Part shown: piece by piece, positions 13,180 to 22,199 of the stretch
Layout: each line of letters begins with the position of its first letter
Position numbering within the stretch: position 1 is the first letter of the stretch
Assembly: GCA_016765135.1 (NCBI GenBank)
Contig: JAESQN010000014.1
Location: forward strand, 1-62,129
Source: Robiginitomaculum sp.
Lineage (GTDB): Bacteria > Pseudomonadota > Alphaproteobacteria > Caulobacterales > Maricaulaceae
DNA length: 62,129 nucleotides
Direction of reading: 5' to 3'
Translations under genes and position numbers: made by a program
Notes under the pieces: generated by a model
Told to the model about the DNA's origin: nothing
Seen by the model: the letters and a program-made list of their open reading frames with translations, nothing else
The model's database searches: none

Positions 13180-15402
13180 CTAGAAGAAACTGCCTATGGA
13201 GAAATAAAGTGATGTATTACCTTCATCATTATAGCCAATACCGACAAATACCGGGCCTAAGGGCGATTTCATGCCCGCAAAGATACTGCTGGCATAAATG
13301 GCGTCCCCGAGGTTGATTGTATCAAAGGATTGGTAAACATTGCCCGCCTCTAAAGACCCGCCAATATAGAGCGGAAAATCAAACAAAGTCGCTTGCCGGT
13401 TGAGCCGGTAGTAATACGTGCCAAAAGCCATGGCTGCATATTGGCCAGATAATTCGTCTTGGCTAAATCCGGACAGTGCCAAGAATCCGCCCAAATTTGA
13501 TGTCCCGATCAAATTTGCATCCCGCCCCTCTGCGCCCGACAAGCGTGTTCCAACACCAAAAGTATGCCGCCCTTTTGTGAATGGTTTGAACGCATTTATA
13601 GTTGTTTGATTAAACTGGGTATCACCTCCCAAAAATGTATCATGCACCTGATATTCGGCAATGATCAAACTACCACTGGTCGGAAATGCCAGGCTGTCAA
13701 GCGTGTCCACGCTTGCGCGGGCCATGAGGAAACTATCGTCCACTGTAAGCGCATCAATCCCAAGCGTATCGTCTGTAAAACTGAGTTTGATTTTCGACCT
13801 GGAAAGCCCGCCGCGCAATTCCCCCCAACGTCCAAATAACATACCGCCTTGTATAGAACCACCCACACTCAGAATTTTCAAATCGCCGCGCCGTCTATCC
13901 AAATCATCAAAAAAAATGCTTTTTTGTCGTTGTAAAGACAAGGACGGCTCAATGAAAAACCGTTGCTTCGTGCCTATGGGTTGATAAAATTCGGTGACGC
14001 CTTCAAGTGTATCCCAGATATTAAGTTCGGTGCGCCATTCGCCGCCCCACTTATTGACCAAGGGTTTGGTGTAGGAAACCCCCAGAATAAATGAGGAGGT
14101 GTCCTCTAGATTAGAATCAAGCGATACGCCAAATTTGAAATACCCGTCCGCGCTTTCTTTCACCTTGGCGTTTATATGTAGCACGGTTTTGTCTTTTGTT
14201 TCGTCTACTTCATATGTGATGCGGTCATAAATGCCATTGCCGTAGAGCCTGTCTATATCCTTGTTGAGCCAATCTGGGGAAAAAACATCGCCAGGCCGGA
14301 TTGAAATACCAGCCCGTAATATCTCGTCTGACAATTTCGAATTTTGGAGCACCTGTATCTCGTCAATAACCGGTCGTTTTTGCGGCACTGCCAATCTGGC
14401 CATCAAATGGTTTTGCCAGTCCTGGTCATTTAACCTAAATGCCGCAAGTTTTGGCAATATGGTTTGCACCGACGTCCTGCCCATTTCGGCCAAGGTGCTG
14501 GCCTGGTCGAAACTTGCAGCACTAAATCCCTCCAGTTTCGGTTCGATTAAAACATCCCCTTGTTTTAGAGATTTAATTTGCGCTTCGGTGTTTTCTTTTG
14601 TCAGAATAATTTGTGTTTGGCGTAAGACTTCTATGAAATTACTAATCTCGGATACGGGCTTTGGGTCAGTACCAACATTGACCACAATGACAATATCCGC
14701 GCCAAGTTCCCTAGCCAAATCTACCGGAAGATTATTCACCAATCCGCCGTCAATCAGATAAACTCCCTCGCGCTCAACGGGTGGGATCAAACCTGGTATG
14801 GCCATAGACGCGAATACGGCCGAGGCCAAATCCCCGTCTTTCATAACGACGGCCTTACCTGTGCTCAGATCCGTCGCCACGAGCCTGAACGGTATGGGCA
14901 AGGCCTCAAATTTTCCAATAGAGCGGGTTTCAGACAACAGGCTGGAGAGTTCCAAAAACAGGTTTTGGCCCTGAATTATCCCTTGCGGCAATACAAGCCT
15001 CCTGTTTTTAAACGTAATTTTATAGTCCGTCAAAAACCCAAATTCGTCGGTCTTGCGGCGGAATGTCGAGCGACCACGGGACGTTTTGTCATTAAATAAT
15101 TCGTGCCAATCAAGTTCATTTGTGATGTTGATAAGCTCGTCCGCACTATAACCAGACGCATAGAGCGCCCCGACAATCGCCCCCATAGATGTACCCGCAA
15201 TCACATCAACCGGGATTTGGTTGTCCTCAAGTGCTTTGATCACCCCCACATGGGCCAACCCCTTGGCACCGCCACCACCCAGAACAAGCCCTATTGTCGG
15301 GCGGTCTTTTTGGGATGGTGCCTGAGCGGATGTCTGGGCAAAAACGCTGACGCTCATGCACGTAAACAACATTAGGAATATCAGTAGAAGTGTGCGCATC
15401 AT
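13180..15402 (-). CDS. Patatin-like phospholipase with outer-membrane beta-barrel (PlpD / type Vd autotransporter)
   Basis: The start is placed at the ATG pair 15402/15399 because it opens directly onto a signal peptide (MMRTLLLIFLMLF... VFAQ); the longer frame has no such logic. The product is about 740 residues. The patatin domain has the oxyanion loop GGGGAKGLAHVGVIKALE, nucleophile motif GTSMG, and the catalytic Asp in LIDGGLVNNLP. A POTRA-like stretch follows (about residues 400-470), then a predicted 16-strand barrel ending in SLYFSIGSFF with the C-terminal aromatic expected for BamA recognition. The family members are secreted or surface lipases. It is divergent from the U32 gene and lies just outside the island relics. 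Confidence 0.85.
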   Translation of the reverse strand: MMRTLLLIFLMLFTCMSVSVFAQTSAQAPSQKDRPTIGLVLGGGGAKGLAHVGVIKALEDNQIPVDVIAGTSMGAIVGALYASGYSADELINITNELDWHELFNDKTSRGRSTFRRKTDEFGFLTDYKITFKNRRLVLPQGIIQGQNLFLELSSLLSETRSIGKFEALPIPFRLVATDLSTGKAVVMKDGDLASAVFASMAIPGLIPPVEREGVYLIDGGLVNNLPVDLARELGADIVIVVNVGTDPKPVSEISNFIEVLRQTQIILTKENTEAQIKSLKQGDVLIEPKLEGFSAASFDQASTLAEMGRTSVQTILPKLAAFRLNDQDWQNHLMARLAVPQKRPVIDEIQVLQNSKLSDEILRAGISIRPGDVFSPDWLNKDIDRLYGNGIYDRITYEVDETKDKTVLHINAKVKESADGYFKFGVSLDSNLEDTSSFILGVSYTKPLVNKWGGEWRTELNIWDTLEGVTEFYQPIGTKQRFFIEPSLSLQRQKSIFFDDLDRRRGDLKILSVGGSIQGGMLFGRWGELRGGLSRSKIKLSFTDDTLGIDALTVDDSFLMARASVDTLDSLAFPTSGSLIIAEYQVHDTFLGGDTQFNQTTINAFKPFTKGRHTFGVGTRLSGAEGRDANLIGTSNLGGFLALSGFSQDELSGQYAAMAFGTYYYRLNRQATLFDFPLYIGGSLEAGNVYQSFDTINLGDAIYASSIFAGMKSPLGPVFVGIGYNDEGNTSLYFSIGSFF

Positions 15403-15505
15403 AGTCAGCTTGGTTACAAATTTCCTGCACCATAAGAAACTGAGGTTAACGCAGTGTTGCAAAATTGTATTGTGGAGACCCCCTAAATATGACAAGAGGC
15501 GCGCC

Positions 15506-17197
15506 ATGACCATATTAAAATCAGAATTATTGATGCCTGCGGGTAATCTGGACAAATTAAAAACGGCTGTGCTTTACGGTGCGGACGCTATTTATCTTGG
15601 TACGCCGGATATGTCCCTGCGCACCAAAGCCGAGTTTACCCTAGAGCAAATCCGCGAAGGGATTGAATTCGCCCACGCACGCGGCAAGCGTATCTATCTG
15701 ACGCTGAATTTATTTTCCCACAATAAAGACGTCCCCAAGCTGGAAGAATATGTGGAGACCATCAAAGAACTAAAGCCCGACGGTGTTATCATCGCCGACC
15801 CCGGCGTATTTCAATACGTGAAAACCCACGCGCCTGATGTGCCTTTGCATGTCTCGACCCAGGCCAATGTTTGTTCCTGGATGTCGGTGAAATTTTGGGA
15901 GGATATGGGCGCGGATTTATGTGTGCTGGCGCGGGAAGTATCCTTTGCCGAGCTTACCGAAATCCGCGAAAAATGCCCAAATATCAAACTGGAAGCTTTC
16001 GTCCACGGGGCCATGTGCATGACTTATTCCGGGCGTTGTTTGTTGTCCAATTTCATGTCGGAGCGCGGGGCCAACCAAGGCAATTGCGCCAATTCTTGCC
16101 GCTGGGGTTATAAAATGCATTTGCGCCTCAAAGACGGTACGGTCGAGGAATTAGAAATCACCGAAGACAACAAAGACATGTTCGAATTCTTGCTGGAAGA
16201 AGGTCATCGCCCCGGTGATTTCATGCCTATCGAAGAGAGCAAAGACGCCGCTTATATCTTAAATTCCAAAGACTTATGCCTAATGCCTAAACTGGATGAA
16301 TATTTGGCGCTCGGTGTGGATAGCCTGAAAGTCGAAGGCCGGGGCAAGTCGGTTTATTATGTGGCCGTGGTCGCCCGCGCCTACCGCGCCGCCATGGATG
16401 ATTGGGCCAAAGACCCTGAAAATTTCAACCCCAAGCCCTATATGAACGAGTTGATGAATGTCTCGAACCGGGGTTTCACCCTGGCCTTTCATGATGGCCG
16501 CCTGACCAATTATGCTCATAATTACGAGCAAACCCAGACCCTGGGCGCATGGGAATTTGCCGGCTCTATTATCGAAGTTGACGACGAAGCGTTTTATCTC
16601 GGCGTCAAAAACCGTTTGCTGGCTGGTGATGTCATGGAATTCCTCACCCCGGACGGCGGAGACACGGTTCTGTTGCGCTTGTACGAGTTTGACAATGTCG
16701 CTAGCCGAGACGGCGTTATCAACAAAGACTATCCGGGGGTTAAAACTGATATTGTTCACGCAGGTATCAAACCCGTCATCCGCATCCCGTTTAGCCTGTT
16801 TGACAAAGAAAACCTGGACAGCCTAATCGCCCGCATCCCTGTCGGCACCGTCGTGCGCAAAGAAACCTTGCTCACCGAAGCTCAATGGAACCGGGTTAAG
16901 CTGGATAAAGTCGCGCAACGTCTGGAGGTTTCAGGCCGTACTGACGACCCCCAAAACCCGCTCTATGTCCGCCGCCGCGATGCCCTAAAAACATCCGTGG
17001 CCGCTGCCAATAAAGACCGCAAGCCAAAGGTAAATCCAAAGCTAGGCCTGGACGGGTGTTGCGGACGCGGCTGTAATGGCTGCCTAATGTTCTGGAACGA
17101 CCCGGCCTACGCCAAAGCCCGGGATTTAATGGCGAGTAAGAAACAGGGCCAGTTGTTGGATAAAGATATGCGCGAAGATGTCAGCGCGGCAGAATAG
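15506..17197 (+). CDS. U32-family protein, TrhP/YegQ-like tRNA hydroxylation factor
   Basis: The ATG at 15506 is preferred because the protein then starts MTILKSELLMPAGNLDKLKT, the usual N-terminus of YegQ/TrhP; the frame upstream overlaps the neighbouring gene. U32 signatures are clear: YGADAIYLGTPDMSLRTKAE, HVSTQANVCSW, and the cluster-ligand region MTYSGRCLLSNFMSERGANQ followed by GNCANSCRW. In E. coli TrhP takes part in prephenate-dependent 5-hydroxyuridine formation in tRNA. At 563 residues this is about 110 longer than E. coli TrhP. The added C-terminal end contains a Cys-rich block (GCCGRGCNGCLMFWND) that could bind iron-sulfur or zinc. Confidence 0.8.
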   Translation: MTILKSELLMPAGNLDKLKTAVLYGADAIYLGTPDMSLRTKAEFTLEQIREGIEFAHARGKRIYLTLNLFSHNKDVPKLEEYVETIKELKPDGVIIADPGVFQYVKTHAPDVPLHVSTQANVCSWMSVKFWEDMGADLCVLAREVSFAELTEIREKCPNIKLEAFVHGAMCMTYSGRCLLSNFMSERGANQGNCANSCRWGYKMHLRLKDGTVEELEITEDNKDMFEFLLEEGHRPGDFMPIEESKDAAYILNSKDLCLMPKLDEYLALGVDSLKVEGRGKSVYYVAVVARAYRAAMDDWAKDPENFNPKPYMNELMNVSNRGFTLAFHDGRLTNYAHNYEQTQTLGAWEFAGSIIEVDDEAFYLGVKNRLLAGDVMEFLTPDGGDTVLLRLYEFDNVASRDGVINKDYPGVKTDIVHAGIKPVIRIPFSLFDKENLDSLIARIPVGTVVRKETLLTEAQWNRVKLDKVAQRLEVSGRTDDPQNPLYVRRRDALKTSVAAANKDRKPKVNPKLGLDGCCGRGCNGCLMFWNDPAYAKARDLMASKKQGQLLDKDMREDVSAAE

Positions 17198-17201
17198 TAA
17201 A

Positions 17202-17355
17202 TTTCCTCTCCTTGGGGAGAGGCCGCGTTCGCTCTTGCGAACTGCGGGTGAGGGGAAATACTGCAAGCTAGTGAGTTAAACTCTAAACTTGATGTTTGGC
17301 TAAACATATATCCCCTCACCTAAATCCTCTCCCCTTCTTGCATTAAAAATGGGAA
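17202..17355 (+). repeat. Paired palindromic dispersed repeat, copy 1
   Basis: The left half (17202-17260) contains CCTCTCCTTGGGGAGAGG and GCGGGTGAGGGGAAAT. The right half (about 17309-17355) is its degraded inverse (TCCCCTCACC...CTCTCCCC). Together they make a roughly 150-base MITE-like palindrome, also seen at 19763 and 20309. It fills the gap between the convergent U32 and pccA genes and could act as a bidirectional terminator. Confidence 0.8.
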
Positions 17356-17361
17356 AGGACT

Positions 17362-19383
17362 TCACCCAAACTCCATAATCACCGCATCAACCGCCAGATT
17401 ATCTCCTGCCGCCGCGTTGATTTTCGACACGACCGCTTTCTTCTCGGCGCGCAATGTGTTCTCCATTTTCATAGCCTCCACTACCGCCAAAGCTTGGCCG
17501 TCCTGTACTTCGTCGCCCTCCTCTACCAGTACGGAGACGATAACGCCGGGCATGGGGCATAGAAGCAAATTCGATGTATCCGGCTCTATTTTTTCGGGCA
17601 TGAGTTTGGCCAGTTCGGCGTGGGCCGGGGTGCGAACATTGACCTCGACCGTACTGCCCCGGTAATAGACCATATAGCCTTGGGGGATGGGTCGGGCGGC
17701 GAATGTGAAATCTTTATTATCGACGAGCGCTTTGACCAGTGGTTGCCCCGGTGTCCAGCCTGAAGATATTTCCAGCTCGACCGCCGCCTTGTCGGAACCG
17801 TCTTCGCTACTGGTCACAAGATAAAATCCATTGGTTTTCTCGGTGCTAATATCATAAGTCCGTTCGCCAACATCGACGATAACATGGGTCGGAACGCGCC
17901 GCGCATGGCCGGGCAAAATACCGGGCGCGGCGGCGGCGCGGGTCGCGACAAATTGCGCCATGAGTGTGCAACACGACGCAATGGCGCGGGCGTGGCCGGG
18001 GTTGAGCGGATGGCCCGCGAAACCGTCCGGGAATTCCTCGGCGATATAATTGGTGGTCAGGTCGCCGCGCATGAACCGGTCATGCTCCATAACGGCGGAC
18101 AGGAACGGGATGTTATGCCCAACCCCGGTGATCTCGAAATTATCGAGCGCACATTTCATGGCTTCGGTGGCCATGCCGCGATCCTCGCCCCAAGTACACA
18201 ATTTAGCGATCATCGGGTCGTAATACATGGAAATCTCGCCGCCCTCATAAACGCCTGTGTCGTTGCGGACTATGGCTCCGTCTTCGGTTTTGCCTTCTGT
18301 GGGCGGACGGTAACGGGTCAAACGGCCAATGCTAGGCAGGAAATTTCGGTACGGGTCTTCGGCGTATATCCGGCTTTCAATGGCCCAACCTGTAAGCTTG
18401 ATATCTTTTTGCTTAAGCTTCAGTTTCTCGCCGTCCGCCACGCGGATCATCTGTTCAACCAGATCAACCCCGGTGATCAATTCTGTGACCGGATGCTCCA
18501 CTTGCAAGCGCGTATTCATCTCAAGAAAATAGAAATTCTTGTCCATATCGACGATAAATTCCACCGTCCCGGCACTGTCATAATTAACAATGGCCGCAAG
18601 TGCGATAGCTTCCGCGCCCATTTTCGCCCGCGTAGCCTCGTCCAGAAACGGCGACGGGGCTTCCTCTATGACTTTCTGATTTCGGCGCTGGATCGAGCAT
18701 TCCCGCTCCCCCAGATGGATGATATGTCCGTGCTTGTCGCCCAGTACCTGAATTTCAATATGGCGCGGACTTTCGATAAATTTCTCAATAAATATCCGGT
18801 CGTCCCCAAATGCAGATTTGGCTTCGTTCTTGGAAGATGCGAACCCTTCGCGGGCCTCGGTGTCATCATAGGCAACCCGCATCCCCTTGCCGCCCCCGCC
18901 CGCAGACGCCTTTATCATCACAGGATAGCCAACTTTATTGGCAATCTTCACGGCCTCGTCCGCATCCTCAATCAACCCCATATGCCCCGGCACGGTACTA
19001 ACCCCGGCCTCAAGCGCCAATTTCTTGGACGCAATCTTGTCCCCCATAGCCTCGATGGCAACAACATTAGGCCCAATAAAAACAATGTTTTCAGATTGAA
19101 GTTTAAGCGCAAACGCCTTGTTTTCACTAAGAAAACCATACCCAGGATGCACAGCATCCGCCCCGGTGGATTTGATGGCCCCAAGTATCTTATCCATATC
19201 AAGATAACTCTCAGAAGCAGGCGACCCCCCAATATGCACCCCCTCATCCGCCATGGAAACATGCAGCGCATTCTTATCCGCATCAGAGTAAACGGCAACG
19301 GTCTCGATGCCCATAAGCTTGGCGGTCTTGATGACGCGGCAGGCTATTTCACCGCGATTGGCAATTAGTATTTTTTTTATCAT
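17362..19383 (-). CDS. pccA: Propionyl-CoA carboxylase, alpha (biotin carboxylase/BCCP) subunit
   Basis: The 673-residue subunit carboxylates biotin with ATP and bicarbonate for the conversion of propionyl-CoA to methylmalonyl-CoA. The biotin carboxylase N-domain starts KKILIANRGEIACRVIKTAK. The ATP-grasp has MIKASAGGGGKGMRVAY, and ERECSIQRRNQKVIEEAPSP and EMNTRLQVEHPVTE follow. The C-terminus carries the biotin site in EAMKMENTLRAEKK. A PccA-type BT domain between the two is consistent with the length. Its ATG overlaps the stop of the small upstream gene (19380). The beta subunit lies about 1.1 kb upstream on the same strand, separated by repeats and two small genes. Confidence 0.95.
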   Translation of the reverse strand: MIKKILIANRGEIACRVIKTAKLMGIETVAVYSDADKNALHVSMADEGVHIGGSPASESYLDMDKILGAIKSTGADAVHPGYGFLSENKAFALKLQSENIVFIGPNVVAIEAMGDKIASKKLALEAGVSTVPGHMGLIEDADEAVKIANKVGYPVMIKASAGGGGKGMRVAYDDTEAREGFASSKNEAKSAFGDDRIFIEKFIESPRHIEIQVLGDKHGHIIHLGERECSIQRRNQKVIEEAPSPFLDEATRAKMGAEAIALAAIVNYDSAGTVEFIVDMDKNFYFLEMNTRLQVEHPVTELITGVDLVEQMIRVADGEKLKLKQKDIKLTGWAIESRIYAEDPYRNFLPSIGRLTRYRPPTEGKTEDGAIVRNDTGVYEGGEISMYYDPMIAKLCTWGEDRGMATEAMKCALDNFEITGVGHNIPFLSAVMEHDRFMRGDLTTNYIAEEFPDGFAGHPLNPGHARAIASCCTLMAQFVATRAAAAPGILPGHARRVPTHVIVDVGERTYDISTEKTNGFYLVTSSEDGSDKAAVELEISSGWTPGQPLVKALVDNKDFTFAARPIPQGYMVYYRGSTVEVNVRTPAHAELAKLMPEKIEPDTSNLLLCPMPGVIVSVLVEEGDEVQDGQALAVVEAMKMENTLRAEKKAVVSKINAAAGDNLAVDAVIMEFG

Positions 19384-19745
19384 TTATTTTCCATTCTTAG
19401 TCGGATTATTTCTCTTTCAAGTTTTTTCCACCAACCACGTTCCCCCATAATGCCGCGAAATGTATTTACAGGTGAGCCAAAACTATTTTTATTTAAGACA
19501 CGTTTGGTAATCCAATCACGTGGAAAGCCTCCCCATTCACCAGCAATATCCAATAAATTAAATTTGAACGCAGGAAACGCTTCATTCCAAAATATTGCCT
19601 CTAAATTTTCGATAGAATATTTTGATTCTGCGCAAATCCTTGCAGTTTTCGAAAACCTAATATTTGCGTCAGTATCCAACCAGAATATCTCCATTGCTTC
19701 CCACACATCCAGCCTGTCACATATGTCCACCTCAGGCAACTTCAC
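19380..19745 (-). CDS. Small DUF7079-like protein of unknown function
   Basis: The 121-residue product has the features I associate with the DUF7079 family: RLDVWEAMEIFWLDTD, ARICAESKYSIENLEAI, and FNLLDIAGEWGGFPRDWI. It is soluble and Trp-rich, with no signal peptide. Its TGA overlaps the pccA ATG by four bases, so translation is probably coupled. It may be incidental cargo placed next to pccA with the repeats. Confidence 0.6.
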   Translation of the reverse strand: MKLPEVDICDRLDVWEAMEIFWLDTDANIRFSKTARICAESKYSIENLEAIFWNEAFPAFKFNLLDIAGEWGGFPRDWITKRVLNKNSFGSPVNTFRGIMGERGWWKKLEREIIRLRMENK

Positions 19746-19762
19746 TCAACCCTCCACCCTAA

Positions 19763-19915
19763 CTCCTCTCCCTCGGGAGAGGTCGCGGGCGCTCTTGCGC
19801 CCTGCGGGTGAGGGGAAATGATGTTGGCTGGTGCGTTGAGCGCAATTGTTGAGTTATGTATTATCATTATATCCCCTCACCCTCGCTTCGCTCGACCTCT
19901 CCCCAAGGAGAGGTA
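19763..19915 (+). repeat. Paired palindromic dispersed repeat, copy 2
   Basis: The left half (19763-19819) reads CCTCTCCCTCGGGAGAGGTC to GCGGGTGAGGGGAAAT. The right half (19871-19915) reads ATCCCCTCACCCTCGCTTCG to CTCCCCAAGGAGAGG. The halves are mutually inverted around a 50-base centre. The copy separates the DUF559 gene from the DUF7079-like gene. Confidence 0.85.
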
Positions 19916-19950
19916 AGAAAACTACGTTTTCTTTGGCCAACAAGCACACC

Positions 19951-20307
19951 CTATTTATCACATTTTCTCTCCGCCCGCGCATCTCCGACCAGACGACTCA
20001 ATTCTTCGAAAACACGGTCTAAGCCTTCATACAAATCTTCGTTCCAGTACCTGACCACGCGGTAGCCGTGGTTTTCCAGCACTCTGGTTCGTTCTTCGTC
20101 GTATTCTTCGTTGTCGTCATGTTGGTCACCGTCCAGTTCTATGATGAGTTTTTCTTGTTCGCAAACGAAATCGGCTATGTATTTACCTATGGGGACTTGG
20201 CGGCGGAATTTCAGTCCCAAGAACAGGCGGTTGCGGACTTCGCGCCAGAATATGTCTTCGGCGCGAGTTTGGTTTTTACGGAGTTTTCTGGCGAATTTGA
20301 CACTCAT
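19951..20307 (-). CDS. DUF559 (VSR-like endonuclease fold) protein
   Basis: The 118-residue protein has the DUF559 pattern: an N-terminal ARKLRKNQTRAEDIFWREVR, then LKFRRQVPIGKYIADFVC, LIIELDGDQHD and YRVVRYWNEDLYEGLD. The IADFVC and ELDGDQH acidic residues match the PD-(D/E)XK active-site spacing seen in very-short-patch-repair-like nucleases. Function is unproven for the family. It is flanked on both sides by the same paired palindromic repeats (19763 and 20309), a layout that suggests they moved or are recognised together. It interrupts the pccB-pccA neighbourhood. Confidence 0.85.
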   Translation of the reverse strand: MSVKFARKLRKNQTRAEDIFWREVRNRLFLGLKFRRQVPIGKYIADFVCEQEKLIIELDGDQHDDNEEYDEERTRVLENHGYRVVRYWNEDLYEGLDRVFEELSRLVGDARAERKCDK

Positions 20308-20308
20308 A

Positions 20309-20462
20309 TTTCCTCTCCTTGGGGAGAGGTCGCGCAGGCTCTTGCCTGCTGCGGGTGAGGGGAAATAATGTAAGGCTTTAAGGCACCCACAATTGTCAAC
20401 TTATATATCATCACAATCTCCCCTCACCCGGGCTTCGCCCGACCTCTCCCCAAGGAGAGGTG
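20309..20462 (+). repeat. Paired palindromic dispersed repeat, copy 3
   Basis: The left half (20309-20367) contains TCCTCTCCTTGGGGAGAGGT and ends GCGGGTGAGGGGAAAT. The right half (20419-20462) runs from TCCCCTCACCCGGGCTTCGC to CTCCCCAAGGAGAGG. It is the most regular of the three copies and sits between DUF559 and the end of pccB. Confidence 0.88.
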
Positions 20463-20489
20463 ATGAAAACAAGTTTTCATTGGAGAAAA

Positions 20490-22022
20490 TCACAACGGTA
20501 AATTTCCGTGCTTTTTCCATGGGTTTTTCAGGTCTTTGTCTTTTAGCATTGAGAATGCCCTACACACCCGTTTCCTCGTACTGTGCGGCATGATTACGTC
20601 GTCTATATAGCCTTTTTCGGCGGCTTTGAACGGGTTGGCGAAGTTTTTTTCGTAGTCTGCTACATGAGCGGCGATTTTGTCCGGGTCGCCCAGGTCTTTG
20701 CGGTACAATATCTCTACCGCGCCCTTTGCGCCCATGACGGCGATTTGTGCGGACGGCCATGCGTAATTTAGGTCGCCGCGCAGGTGTTTGGGGGCCATAA
20801 CGTCGTAGGCGCCGCCGTAGGCTTTACGGGTAATCACCGTGACTTTCGGCACTGTGGCTTCGCCGTAAGCGTAGAGCAATTTTGCGCCGTGTTTGATGAT
20901 GCCGCCGTGCTCTTGCGCGGTGCCGGGCAGGAAGCCGGGGACGTCCACCAGGGTCAGAATCGGGATTGAAAACGCATCACAGAACCGCACAAACCGGGCC
21001 GCTTTGCGCGAGCTGTCACTGTCCAGACACCCGGCCAGCACCATGGGCTGGTTGGCGACCACACCGACCGTGCTGCCGTCCAGACGGATAAACCCGGTCA
21101 GGATATTTTTGGCAAAGTCTTTCTGGATTTCGTAAAAATCGCCCTCGTCGGCGACTTTGGTGATCACTTCGTGCATGTCGTAAGGCAGGTTCGGGTTGTC
21201 CGGCACCAGTGTATCAAGGCTTTTCTCCAGCCTGTCAGGCGCATCAAACACCTCACGCACAGGCGGTTTTTCGCGGTTGTTGAGCGGCAGAAAGTCGAAC
21301 AGACGGCGGATTTCGGCTAGAGCCTCCATGTCGTTATCAAAGGCTCCGTCGGCCACGCTGGATTTGGTGGTGTGGGTCTTGGCACCACCTAGCTCCTCGG
21401 CGGTCACAATCTCATTAGTCACGGTCTTGACCACGTCCGGCCCGGTGACAAACATATAGCTGGTGCCCTTCACCATGAAGATAAAATCGGTGAGAGCTGG
21501 TGAGTACACCGCCCCGCCGGCACACGGCCCCATGATGACGCTGATTTGAGGGATAACGCCGGACGCCAAAATGTTGTTTTGAAACACATCCGCATAACCG
21601 CCTAAGCTTACCACGCCTTCTTGTATGCGCGCTCCGCCGCTATCGTTCAGACCAATAATCGGCGCGCCGTGCTTGATGGCCATGTCCTGAACTTTGCAGA
21701 TTTTCTTGGCATTGGTTTCGGATAACGAACCGCCAAACACGGTGAAGTCCTGGGCGAATACAAAAGTCTTGCGGCCATTTATAGTCCCCCAGCCCGTAAC
21801 CACACCGTCGCCCGGAAAACCTTTGTCTTCCATGCCGAAGTCGGTGCAGCGGTGGGCGACGAACATGTCAAATTCTTCGAAACTGTCTTCGTCCAATAGC
21901 AAGCCGATTCGTTCCCGTGCGGTCAATTTACCCTTGGCGTGTTGGGTAGCAATCCGCTTTTTCCCGCCGCCAAGCCGTGCCTGTGCGCGGCGCTCTTCCA
22001 ACTGCTGTAATATGTCTTTCAA
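20490..22022 (-). CDS. pccB: Propionyl-CoA carboxylase, beta (carboxyltransferase) subunit
   Basis: The 510-residue carboxyltransferase moves CO2 from biotin to propionyl-CoA. It begins [20 protein letters not shown] and shows the crotonase-fold motifs of the family: [57 protein letters not shown] in the N-domain, and [31 protein letters not shown] and [20 protein letters not shown] in the C-domain. Length is normal. With PccA and the methylmalonyl-CoA mutase at 30772-34442 it covers most of the route from propionyl-CoA to succinyl-CoA; a methylmalonyl-CoA epimerase was not found. Confidence 0.96.
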   Translation of the reverse strand: MKDILQQLEERRAQARLGGGKKRIATQHAKGKLTARERIGLLLDEDSFEEFDMFVAHRCTDFGMEDKGFPGDGVVTGWGTINGRKTFVFAQDFTVFGGSLSETNAKKICKVQDMAIKHGAPIIGLNDSGGARIQEGVVSLGGYADVFQNNILASGVIPQISVIMGPCAGGAVYSPALTDFIFMVKGTSYMFVTGPDVVKTVTNEIVTAEELGGAKTHTTKSSVADGAFDNDMEALAEIRRLFDFLPLNNREKPPVREVFDAPDRLEKSLDTLVPDNPNLPYDMHEVITKVADEGDFYEIQKDFAKNILTGFIRLDGSTVGVVANQPMVLAGCLDSDSSRKAARFVRFCDAFSIPILTLVDVPGFLPGTAQEHGGIIKHGAKLLYAYGEATVPKVTVITRKAYGGAYDVMAPKHLRGDLNYAWPSAQIAVMGAKGAVEILYRKDLGDPDKIAAHVADYEKNFANPFKAAEKGYIDDVIMPHSTRKRVCRAFSMLKDKDLKNPWKKHGNLPL

Positions 22023-22199
22023 AACAAACCCCTTCTCTGCCTCTTGGCCCTGCCCATAATTATCACGATACTAGCGAAACGAAATGAAAACTAAACCATT
22101 ATTTCGCCATGCAAATTTGAATGGGCGCTAGCCGGTAAAATGGACACTTTTTCAGTTTTAAATACTTGCGATTGAAAAATTACGCCATAGATTACATGT

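Noticed and set aside
17884-19368. A 494-residue open frame on the plus strand opposite pccA
   Set aside because: It lies entirely antisense to a clear pccA, has no recognisable motif, and is explained by the codon bias of the opposite strand.
17202-20462. The repeats near pcc as a CRISPR array
   Set aside because: There are only three units, kilobases apart, each an internal palindrome; no regular spacers or cas genes exist in the window.
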